Shown here piece by piece: positions 1 to 5,600 of a stretch of 5,600 nucleotides of DNA. Positions within the stretch are counted from its first letter, which is position 1, and every line of letters begins with the position of its first letter. The notes under the pieces were generated by a model that worked only from the letters and a program-made list of their open reading frames with translations, was not told the DNA's origin and did not search any database. Source of the stretch: Lachnospiraceae bacterium (lineage in GTDB: Bacteria > Bacillota > Clostridia > Lachnospirales > Lachnospiraceae); the NCBI GenBank assembly GCA_004552595.1, contig SFNX01000122.1, forward strand, positions 1 through 5,600, read 5' to 3'. The translations under genes and the position numbers were made by a program.

Positions 1-1164
1 CTCGTTAATAATACGGAAGTTCGCGATATCAAAACATATCATATAGTAAGGAAGATTTTTATTATCCTTAAGAACCTCTTCGGCACGAACAACAAATGCA
101 TTTCTGTTAAGTATTCCGGTAAGTCCGTCAAGATACTCAAGCTCATTAATTTTCTTTTTCTCACCGACAAGGTACTTAACTATCTGAATCGCGGAAATAA
201 TCATGATTGCAACAACCAGCGCAAATACTATAATCGCAAGCATTTCCGTCTTCTTGGTTCTTGTCTCGATAATTGACCTTGGATAACAGTTCATTACAGA
301 CCATCCGTCAGAATTTTTAATCGGATAATAAATGAACAGGATATCTTCGCCACCTATGTTTTTAATTGTCTGACCCGGGACTTTAGTACTCATACACTCG
401 TTATAATCGGTTGCAAGAGCGATAAAATCCTCATAAATCATGTTGGTTTTCGCTTCTTCGAAAAATGAGCTTTCGCTGTCAGGAATAAGAATACTGTTAT
501 CCATCTCAATCATGCACACAATATTCCCCTGTCCATCAAGGATCATCTCATCGTGCACAAGCTCTTTTCTAAGCTCGGAAGCTCTGATTATTTTACCATA
601 TGCGATTGTTCCTAAAATATATCCGCGTAAGCTGCCGCCTCTTACAATAGGTACAATATACATTAAGCCTTCTTCATCCGTAAGAAGCTTATTCTCGTTC
701 TTAAATATCTGAATTCCTGACGTCGCATCGCATCTGTCTGTGAACTCTGATAAATCGTATGACTTGGAAAAAGAGCCATCCGGGAAGCGCACACCACCCT
801 CTAAGTCTGCATAAACAATAACATCAAATTCGCCCGCCTTCATAGCATTTGTCAACGCCCTAGGCATGTTGAAACCGACATCTTCTTCCTTCATTCTTGA
901 AGCACTGGCAGACATATAAAGAATAACATCATAAGCATCCGACACAGATTCTGAAATATATTCGCTTTCCTTCTCAGTCTGCGCCTTAATAAATTCCCCC
1001 ATTACACTTTTGTACTGCCCACTGGTAGTTGAAATGTAATAAAGGTATATGAGCCAGACCGAGACGAATAACACAGCAACAGTAACAGATACTTTTATTG
1101 CATCCCTGTCTATCTTCTTTGCTTTTTCGGATAAATCATTTATCTTTTTATAAAACCTATTCAT
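1..1164 (-). CDS. Membrane-bound sensor protein with GGDEF domain (partial, C-terminus beyond window)
   Basis: This is an open frame of 388 codons from ATG at 1164 with no stop before the window edge. It is probably a diguanylate cyclase or a GGDEF-containing c-di-GMP signalling protein of the cytoplasmic membrane. Seen: a basic N-terminus (MNRFYKK), a first membrane segment at about residues 23-43, an outer region of about 264 residues, a second membrane segment at about 308-330, then a short charged linker and the start of a GGDEF domain at about 341. The GGDEF signature DGLTGILNRNAF lies at 346-357, and FDIANFRIINE at 378-388 carries the first metal-binding Asp (D379) and the base-contacting Asn (N387). 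The third position of the usual DID motif is Ala. The outer region has features of a dCache/PDC ligand sensor: DGQGNIV at 210-216 and a GWSVMNCYPRSII ending at 287-299. The family assignment of the sensor is inferred. The GG(D/E)EF loop itself and any following EAL domain are outside the window, so catalytic activity cannot be judged. A GGGGAAG site 9 nt upstream supports the start. Confidence 0.88.
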   Translation of the reverse strand, partial: MNRFYKKINDLSEKAKKIDRDAIKVSVTVAVLFVSVWLIYLYYISTTSGQYKSVMGEFIKAQTEKESEYISESVSDAYDVILYMSASASRMKEEDVGFNMPRALTNAMKAGEFDVIVYADLEGGVRFPDGSFSKSYDLSEFTDRCDATSGIQIFKNENKLLTDEEGLMYIVPIVRGGSLRGYILGTIAYGKIIRASELRKELVHDEMILDGQGNIVCMIEMDNSILIPDSESSFFEEAKTNMIYEDFIALATDYNECMSTKVPGQTIKNIGGEDILFIYYPIKNSDGWSVMNCYPRSIIETRTKKTEMLAIIVFALVVAIMIISAIQIVKYLVGEKKKINELEYLDGLTGILNRNAFVVRAEEVLKDNKNLPYYMICFDIANFRIINE

Positions 1165-1173
1165 AAGACCACA

Positions 1174-1180
1174 CTTCCCC
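1174..1180 (-). promoter_or_regulatory. Ribosome binding site of the GGDEF gene
   Basis: On the minus strand GGGGAAG lies 9 nt upstream of the ATG at 1164, a normal distance. It is a partial match to the Shine-Dalgarno consensus and fixes the start chosen for the GGDEF gene. It lies in the 64-nt gap after the purL stop. No hairpin followed by a T-run is visible in that gap, so read-through from purL is possible. Confidence 0.5.
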
Positions 1181-1228
1181 GATGCGTTAGTAACTAAATG
1201 ATTAATAACCCTGAATATTAAAATTTAC

Positions 1229-4200
1229 TTATTTGAAGTAATTAACACCTGATTCGAATATCTTCATATCCTGCTCACCATAAATATTGATTGCAACACC
1301 CTCGCCTCTTCTCTCTGAGTGTCCCATCTTACCAAACACTCTTCCGTCCATGGATGTAATACCTTCGATTGCCATGTAAGAGCCGTTAATATTCCATTCT
1401 TCATCCATGGAAGCATTGCCGTTAATGTCAACATACTGTGTAGCAACCTGGCCATTCTTAAATAGTTTTTCAAGCCACTCACTGTTAGCAACAAATCTTC
1501 CTTCTCCGTGTGAAGCAGGAATTACATATGTCTCGCCAAGCGTTGCGCCCTTTAGCCATGGTGACTTGTCTGATACGACCTTAGTATATGCCATCTTTGA
1601 TATATGTCTGTTAATTGTGTTATAAGTAAGAGTCGGTGAGTTTTCATCCTGCCCTGTAATCTCTCCGTTTGGTAAAAGACCAAGCTTAATAAGTGCCTGG
1701 AAACCATTGCAAATTCCAAGAACAAGACCGTCACGCTTACTTAATAAATCATTGACAGCTTCCTTAATCATTTCATTTCTGAATACGGTCGCAAAGAACT
1801 TTGCAGAACCATCAGGCTCATCACCGGCTGAAAATCCGCCCGGGAACATAATGATCTGCGCTTCATTAATGCACTTCTTAAAGCCTTCAAAAGAGTCCTT
1901 GATGTTAGCTTCGTTCATATTCGTGAACACTTTTGTGATTACATTTGCACCTGAGCGCTCAAATGCCCTTGCTGAGTCATACTCACAGTTAGTTCCCGGA
2001 AATACAGGAATAAATACAGTAGGCTTAGCAACTTTTTCTTTACAAATGTAAATGCTGTCTGCCTTGTATAGCTTACTCTCAACAGGCTCATTACCCTTGA
2101 CTGCGACTGTTGGGAATACCTTCTCAAGCGGTGCTTTCCATGTGTTAAGCGCCTCATCAAGAGTGATTTTCGTATCTGAATAATTAAACTCACCATCATC
2201 AGTAACTTCACCGATCAGAGTATATGTAATAGCAAGCTTTGAAATCTTATCGGCAGGTACTTCTGCGATAATTGAACCAAACCCGGCCTTGAACAGATCA
2301 TATTTATCAATGTTATGCTCGATTTTAACGCCAAGTCCATTACCAAATGCCATCTTTGAAACCGCGGCAATGATACCCTTACCGTCGAGTGCATACGCAG
2401 ATATGATGTTTTTGTCATGAATGTCTTTATTAAATTTCTCGTACTGTTCCATTGCCTCGTCATAATTTGGAAGGTCGTACTCATCCATTGAAACCTTCAT
2501 TAAAACGAGCTTATTGCCGGCTTTTTTAAGTTCAGGCGTAATAACGTCTGACTGCTTAGCCACATCAACCGCGAAGCTTACAAGTGTCGGCGGAACGTCT
2601 ATATCGTTAAAAGTGCCGGACATCGAATCCTTGCCTCCGATTGAAGGAAGTCCGAATCTTAACTGCGCTTCAAAGGCTCCCAGAAGTGCTGCAAATGGCT
2701 GACTCCAGCGTTTAGGGTCTTCTGTCATTCTGCGGAAATACTCCTGGAACGTAAATCTGATTTTCTTATAATCACCGCCGATTGCAACAATTCTTGCGAT
2801 TGATTCAAGAACTGCATAAATTGAGCCGTGATATGGGCTCCAGCTTGAAACATATGGATCAAAGCCGTAAGCCATCATTGTAACTGTGTCGCATTTTCCT
2901 TTAAGAACAGGGAGTTTAGCGACCATTGACTGTGTCTCTGTGAGCTGATACTTACCACCGTATGGCATGAACACTGAGCCTGCGCCGATAGAGCCGTCAA
3001 ACATTTCAACAAGACCTTTTTGTGAACAAACGTTAAGGTCTTTTAATGTCTCAAGCCATGCTTTCTTAACATCGCCCGTATCAAGTGCCTTCTGAACATT
3101 TTCAAGCTCTAGTTTACCAAAGAATCTGTTATCCTCTGATGGAGCATCTATAGAAACTTCTGTCTCCTGGTGCGCGCCGTTAGTATCAAGGAAAGCACGT
3201 GAAAGATTAACGATTTCCTTGCCTCTCCATGAAAGAACAAGTCTTGGAGATTCTGTAACTACGGCTACTTCAGTTGCCTCTAAGTTTTCCTCCTCTGCAT
3301 ATGCTAAAAACTTCTTAACGTCCTTAGGGTCTACAACGACCGCCATTCTCTCCTGAGACTCAGAAATTGCAAGCTCTGTTCCGTCAAGTCCTGCATATTT
3401 CTTAGGTACTTTATCAAGGTCAACTCTAAGACCTGCCGCAAGCTCTCCGATTGCAACCGAAACACCGCCCGCGCCAAAGTCGTTACATTTCTTAATTAGT
3501 CTTGAAACTTCTTCACGTCTGAAAAGTCTCTGCAATTTTCTCTCTGTAGGTGCATTACCTTTCTGTACTTCTGCACCGCATGTCTCAATTGATGCTTCCG
3601 TATGAACCTTAGATGAACCTGTTGCTCCGCCGCAGCCGTCTCTTCCTGTCCTTCCGCCAAGAAGGATAATGATATCTCCCGGATCCGAAGTCTCTCTTAT
3701 TACATTCTTCCTAGGAGCTGCACCCATAACCGCGCCGATTTCCATACGCTTAGCAACATAATCAGGATGGTAGATTTCCTTAACGTATCCCGTTGCAAGT
3801 CCAATCTGGTTACCATATGAAGAGTATCCTGATGCTGCACCACGAACAAGCTTCTTCTGTGGAAGCTTACCATTTAATGTCTTATCAAGTGAAACAGTAG
3901 GGTCTGCCGCGCCTGTAACACGCATTGCCTGATATACGTAAGAACGACCTGAAAGCGGATCTCTGATTGCACCGCCAAGACATGTGGCAGCTCCACCAAA
4001 CGGCTCAATTTCTGTCGGGTGGTTGTGAGTTTCGTTCTTAAACATAACAAGCCACTCCTCTTCCTTACCGTCGATTTCAACAGGTACTACAATTGAGCAG
4101 GCATTGATTTCATCGGTAATTTCCATGTCATCAAGCTTGCCGTCCTTCTTAAGCTTACGCATCGCAAGTAATGCAATGTCCATAAGACATGGGAACTTAT

Positions 4201-4723
4201 CGTCTCTGCCTTTAAAAAGCTCTTCACGTGTTGCAAGGTACTTATCGTATGATGCCTTAATTGGGTTAACATAATACCCCTCATCAAATGAAACATCCTT
4301 AAGCTCGGTAGAAAAAGTTGTATGACGACAGTGGTCAGACCAATATGTGTCAAGTACCTTAATCTCAGTGAACGAAGGGTCTCTGTTCTCTTCTGATTTA
4401 AAATAATTCTGAATATGCTTAAAATCATTAAATGTCATTGCCAGGCCAAGCGAATCATATAATGACTTAAGCGCTGTCTCATCCATTCCACAAAATCCGT
4501 CAAATATCTTAACATCCGCCGGATTATCGTATTCCATAATGAGTGTATCAGGCTTAGCTACGTTGTCTGTCTCCCTTGAATCAACAGGGTTAATACAGTA
4601 CGCTTTTATTCTAGCAAAGTCGGTGTCCGATAAATGACCCACCAAAAGGTGCCAAAAACTGTACACACTGCACTGCCGAATCCGCACGCTGATCAAACTG
4701 TCCCGGAAGATATTCAACACCAA
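1229..4723 (-). CDS. purL: Phosphoribosylformylglycinamidine synthase PurL, main body (5' end separated by a frame break)
   Basis: This enzyme converts FGAR, glutamine and ATP to FGAM in the cytoplasm, the fourth step of de novo purine synthesis. The frame has 1164 codons. Residues from about 29 onward (GHLSDTDFARIKAYCINPVD) are true PurL; residues 1-28, read from a TTG at 4723, are the wrong frame of the N-terminal domain and are not a real start. Seen in order: the end of the PurS-like domain (29-50), a linker, the first AIRS-type half with SDHCRHTTF (129-137), THNHPTEIEPFGG (232-244) and DFGAGG (415-420), the second half with GLPSIGGKDSMSG (691-703), and a class I glutaminase domain from about 900. 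That domain has nucleophile Cys1005 in GICNGFQ and the His1135/Glu1137 pair in GHSER. This is the long fused form; joined to the 105-residue head and the missing piece it would be about 1,258 residues, which fits long clostridial PurL proteins. The catalytic core and glutaminase look intact. Stop is TAA at 1231-1229. It probably shares a transcript with radA. Confidence 0.96.
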   Translation of the reverse strand: MVLNIFRDSLISVRIRQCSVYSFWHLLVGHLSDTDFARIKAYCINPVDSRETDNVAKPDTLIMEYDNPADVKIFDGFCGMDETALKSLYDSLGLAMTFNDFKHIQNYFKSEENRDPSFTEIKVLDTYWSDHCRHTTFSTELKDVSFDEGYYVNPIKASYDKYLATREELFKGRDDKFPCLMDIALLAMRKLKKDGKLDDMEITDEINACSIVVPVEIDGKEEEWLVMFKNETHNHPTEIEPFGGAATCLGGAIRDPLSGRSYVYQAMRVTGAADPTVSLDKTLNGKLPQKKLVRGAASGYSSYGNQIGLATGYVKEIYHPDYVAKRMEIGAVMGAAPRKNVIRETSDPGDIIILLGGRTGRDGCGGATGSSKVHTEASIETCGAEVQKGNAPTERKLQRLFRREEVSRLIKKCNDFGAGGVSVAIGELAAGLRVDLDKVPKKYAGLDGTELAISESQERMAVVVDPKDVKKFLAYAEEENLEATEVAVVTESPRLVLSWRGKEIVNLSRAFLDTNGAHQETEVSIDAPSEDNRFFGKLELENVQKALDTGDVKKAWLETLKDLNVCSQKGLVEMFDGSIGAGSVFMPYGGKYQLTETQSMVAKLPVLKGKCDTVTMMAYGFDPYVSSWSPYHGSIYAVLESIARIVAIGGDYKKIRFTFQEYFRRMTEDPKRWSQPFAALLGAFEAQLRFGLPSIGGKDSMSGTFNDIDVPPTLVSFAVDVAKQSDVITPELKKAGNKLVLMKVSMDEYDLPNYDEAMEQYEKFNKDIHDKNIISAYALDGKGIIAAVSKMAFGNGLGVKIEHNIDKYDLFKAGFGSIIAEVPADKISKLAITYTLIGEVTDDGEFNYSDTKITLDEALNTWKAPLEKVFPTVAVKGNEPVESKLYKADSIYICKEKVAKPTVFIPVFPGTNCEYDSARAFERSGANVITKVFTNMNEANIKDSFEGFKKCINEAQIIMFPGGFSAGDEPDGSAKFFATVFRNEMIKEAVNDLLSKRDGLVLGICNGFQALIKLGLLPNGEITGQDENSPTLTYNTINRHISKMAYTKVVSDKSPWLKGATLGETYVIPASHGEGRFVANSEWLEKLFKNGQVATQYVDINGNASMDEEWNINGSYMAIEGITSMDGRVFGKMGHSERRGEGVAINIYGEQDMKIFESGVNYFK

Positions 4724-4967
4724 ATACCCTCTTACCTTCTATGTCAGGAATCTCCTCTAAATAAATATCATCTACAGGCGGCTCCGAAAAAATCGTCTTG
4801 CACGCCTTATCAAACGTATCATCCGATACATTTTCGACATCATATCTTATATAAATCTTCACATCCTCAAGGGTGTCAATCGAAAGATATGTTTTGATGT
4901 CTTCAAAAAGCTCGCGCTCCTTTACAGCGTATTCCTTCTTCTTCTCAACGTAAACTCGTCTAACCAT
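4611..4967 (-). CDS. purL: PurL N-terminal (PurS-like) segment, out of frame with the main body
   Basis: This is the true 5' end of purL. It starts at ATG 4967 (MVRRVYVEKKKEYAVKEREL) and reads as the PurS-like N-terminal domain of long PurL up to GVEYLPGQFDQRADSAVQCVQFL (residue 105, base 4653). From there the frame leaves the family sequence (APFGGSFIGHRLC) and stops at 4611. In long PurL proteins the N-terminal domain resembles two fused PurS units; it bridges the two catalytic halves and is needed for a proper enzyme. Residues 1-70 look like the first unit and the second unit is cut in the middle, so this 118-residue product is unlikely to work alone. The next gene segment overlaps it in another frame. 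A GAGGAG site lies 12 nt before the ATG, a slightly long spacing; no better in-frame start is seen nearby. A correct reading would join 4967-4653 to the main body. Confidence 0.9.
   Translation of the reverse strand: MVRRVYVEKKKEYAVKERELFEDIKTYLSIDTLEDVKIYIRYDVENVSDDTFDKACKTIFSEPPVDDIYLEEIPDIEGKRVFGVEYLPGQFDQRADSAVQCVQFLAPFGGSFIGHRLC
4640..4655 (-). other. purL: Frame-breaking deletion junction in purL
   Basis: Conserved PurL wording is in one frame up to base 4653 (QCVQFL) and in another frame from base 4639 (GHLSD). Only 13 nt lie between, where long PurL proteins as I remember them have about 17 residues, so about 38 nt are missing; the loss must be 2 modulo 3. The minus-strand junction contains TTTTGG twice, 4 nt apart, and the small inverted repeat CACC-TTTT-GGTG. 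Short repeats like these could mediate slippage or mislead an assembler. The estimate of missing length is from memory of the family, not an alignment. Confidence 0.8.
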
Positions 4968-4979
4968 CAGCTTCCAATT

Positions 4980-4985
4980 CTCCTC
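4980..4985 (-). promoter_or_regulatory. Ribosome binding site of purL
   Basis: GAGGAG on the minus strand ends 12 nt before the purL ATG at 4967. It is a strong Shine-Dalgarno match with a longer than usual spacer. It lies in the 52-nt gap after radA, which shows no terminator and is too short for a purine riboswitch plus leader, so purL is likely co-transcribed with radA or driven by a promoter inside radA. Confidence 0.6.
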
Positions 4986-5019
4986 AGTTTATTTGCAAAT
5001 CATCCTATTATTCAGATCT

Positions 5020-5316
5020 TCATATTAGTTTCAGCGCATCCTCAAGTGTGCTTACCCCAATAAGTTCTATATCAGTTTTTACTGATAATACATCAAGTGA
5101 ACTTTTTGGTAATATAACTCTTGTAAATCCTAATTTAATCGCCTCAGTTACGCGCTGTTCTGCATTTGAAACACTTCTGATTTCTCCTGAAAGTCCGATT
5201 TCCCCGAACACAAGCGTATGCTCATCAATTTGAGCATTTCTGAAGCTTGATACAATCGCCATCGCAATCCCTAAATCTGCGCCCGGCTCCTGAATTTTCA
5301 TTCCTCCGGTTACATT
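5020..5316 (-). CDS. radA: RadA C-terminal tail (Lon-like domain), out of frame with the upstream part
   Basis: This is the last 98 codons of radA, from NVTGGMKIQEPGADLG to the TGA at 5022-5020. Seen: EPGADLGIAMAIVSSFRN, then VFGEIGLSGEIRSVSNAEQR and EAIKLGFTRVILPK, which are typical of the Lon-protease-like C-terminal domain of RadA/Sms. In RadA this domain acts as a DNA-binding and oligomerisation scaffold rather than a protease. A reading that begins at ATG 5301 is preceded directly by GGAGGA, but those bases encode the conserved Thr-Gly-Gly, so this is not a genuine start. The segment is in a different frame from the rest of radA because bases are missing at 5317/5318. It is followed by purL after 52 nt. 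Confidence 0.92.
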   Translation of the reverse strand, partial: NVTGGMKIQEPGADLGIAMAIVSSFRNAQIDEHTLVFGEIGLSGEIRSVSNAEQRVTEAIKLGFTRVILPKSSLDVLSVKTDIELIGVSTLEDALKLI

Positions 5317-5600
5317 GCATTAAAAGGTTTACTCTGTTATAGTCTGTTCCGGTCGCCTGGCGCCTTGGAATTCCAAAGCTCGTCCTGCACACAAGCGCCT
5401 GAATTTCAAGTAAAATCGGCCTTGTTCCCTCCATCGAACATATGACAACAGAGCCCTTTGCATCTCTCGGCCTTCCGGCAAGCATGTATTCCGAAGGATT
5501 TTTCACTTCGATAAGTCCTTCTGAACGCATTTCAAAGACGCCAATTTCATTTGTCGAGCCAAACCTGTTCTTAACGGCGCGAAGCACTCTGTAACTTGCA
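5225..5600 (-). CDS. radA: DNA repair protein RadA, internal part (5' end beyond window, frame broken at 5318)
   Basis: RadA (Sms) is a RecA-like ATPase, described in bacteria as a helicase that helps process recombination intermediates. The window holds only its later half. Translation from 5599 gives ASYRVLRAVKNRFGSTNEIG and continues through GVFEMRSEGL, NPSEYMLAGRP, SVVICSMEGTRPILLEIQALV and GTDYNRVNLLM, ending at base 5318. The RadA-specific KNRFG motif is present near the left end of this translation; the zinc finger and Walker motifs lie outside the window. After 5318 the frame runs into non-RadA sequence (QCNRRNENSG) and stops at 5225. A GTG at 5587 is an internal Val codon, not a start. 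The true protein continues in the other frame from 5316, after about 18 missing residues of the Lon-like domain. Confidence 0.92.
   Translation of the reverse strand, partial: ASYRVLRAVKNRFGSTNEIGVFEMRSEGLIEVKNPSEYMLAGRPRDAKGSVVICSMEGTRPILLEIQALVCRTSFGIPRRQATGTDYNRVNLLMQCNRRNENSGAGRRFRDCDGDCIKLQKCSN
5317..5318 (-). other. radA: Frame-breaking deletion junction in radA
   Basis: Frame one ends in conserved NRVNLLM with the Met codon at 5320-5318; frame two begins with NVTGG at 5316. One base separates them. In E. coli and B. subtilis RadA, as I recall them, the matching stretch (AVLEKR...) has 18 residues, 54 nt, so about 53 nt are missing. Both flanks are otherwise undamaged. Confidence 0.82.

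Noticed and set aside
440..712. Plus-strand open frame of 90 codons
   Set aside because: It lies opposite the GGDEF gene, has no ribosome site, and its translation resembles no family I know; it is a shadow of the minus-strand coding frame.
1187..1197. Inverted repeat TTAGTAACTAA between purL and the GGDEF gene, considered as a terminator or operator
   Set aside because: Stem of only 5 AT-rich pairs with no T-run after it; too weak for a terminator and not a recognised operator.
4611..4680. Programmed frameshift or translational bypass joining the two purL frames
   Set aside because: Family residues are absent from the DNA at the junction rather than interrupted by extra bases, so no recoding event could restore the normal protein.
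4634..4897. Plus-strand open frame of 87 codons across the purL break
   Set aside because: Low-complexity His/Pro/Ser-rich translation, opposite conserved PurL sequence; a shadow frame.
4991..5000. Perfect 10-bp palindrome ATTTGCAAAT between radA and purL
   Set aside because: Short, AT-rich and without a second copy or nearby promoter elements; no known operator recognised.
4968..5019. Guanine riboswitch in front of purL
   Set aside because: The gap is only 52 nt and has no purine-aptamer core; a riboswitch would not fit.
5020..5301. A separate small gene starting at ATG 5301 with GGAGGA directly before it
   Set aside because: The GGAGGA bases encode the conserved Thr-Gly-Gly of RadA and touch the ATG with no spacer; the protein is plainly the RadA C-terminus.

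Overview
The window reads entirely leftward: all three genes lie on the minus strand, so transcription order is radA (right edge, 5' end outside the window), purL, then a membrane-bound GGDEF protein (left edge, 3' end outside the window). The PurL is the long single-chain FGAM synthase with a fused C-terminal glutaminase. Its wording, the RadA wording, the moderate AT richness and the Shine-Dalgarno style point to a clostridial Firmicute, most likely a Lachnospiraceae member of the Butyrivibrio/Roseburia kind. That placement is inferred from protein resemblance and was not computed.

Layout. Positions 5600-5020 hold the C-terminal half of RadA, a DNA-repair/recombination ATPase with a Lon-like domain. 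A 52-bp gap with a GAGGAG ribosome site follows. Positions 4967-1229 hold purL. A 64-bp gap with a GGGGAAG ribosome site follows. Positions 1164-1 hold the first 388 residues of a two-pass membrane sensor that runs into a GGDEF domain. The spacings and the lack of any visible terminator would allow one transcript. No stretch above 300 bp is without a gene, and no RNA gene, mobile element, CRISPR array or recognisable riboswitch was seen.

The notable feature is that both housekeeping genes are broken in the same way. In purL the reading frame changes at about 4640-4655, and a piece of the PurS-like N-terminal domain is missing, about 38 nt judged from family length. In radA the frame changes at 5317/5318, and about 18 residues of the Lon-like domain are missing, about 53 nt. 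The sequence on both sides of each break is well conserved and without stops. Two small frame-breaking deletions of the same phase, about 670 bp apart in otherwise undamaged genes, suggest an assembly or consensus error, or a very recent lesion, rather than old pseudogenes. Both genes should be treated as probably intact in the living organism until reads are checked.

Functionally this is core metabolism and repair (step 4 of de novo purine synthesis, and recombination intermediate processing) next to a signalling protein. I see no convincing evidence of a novel system; the paired deletions are the main point for a second look.
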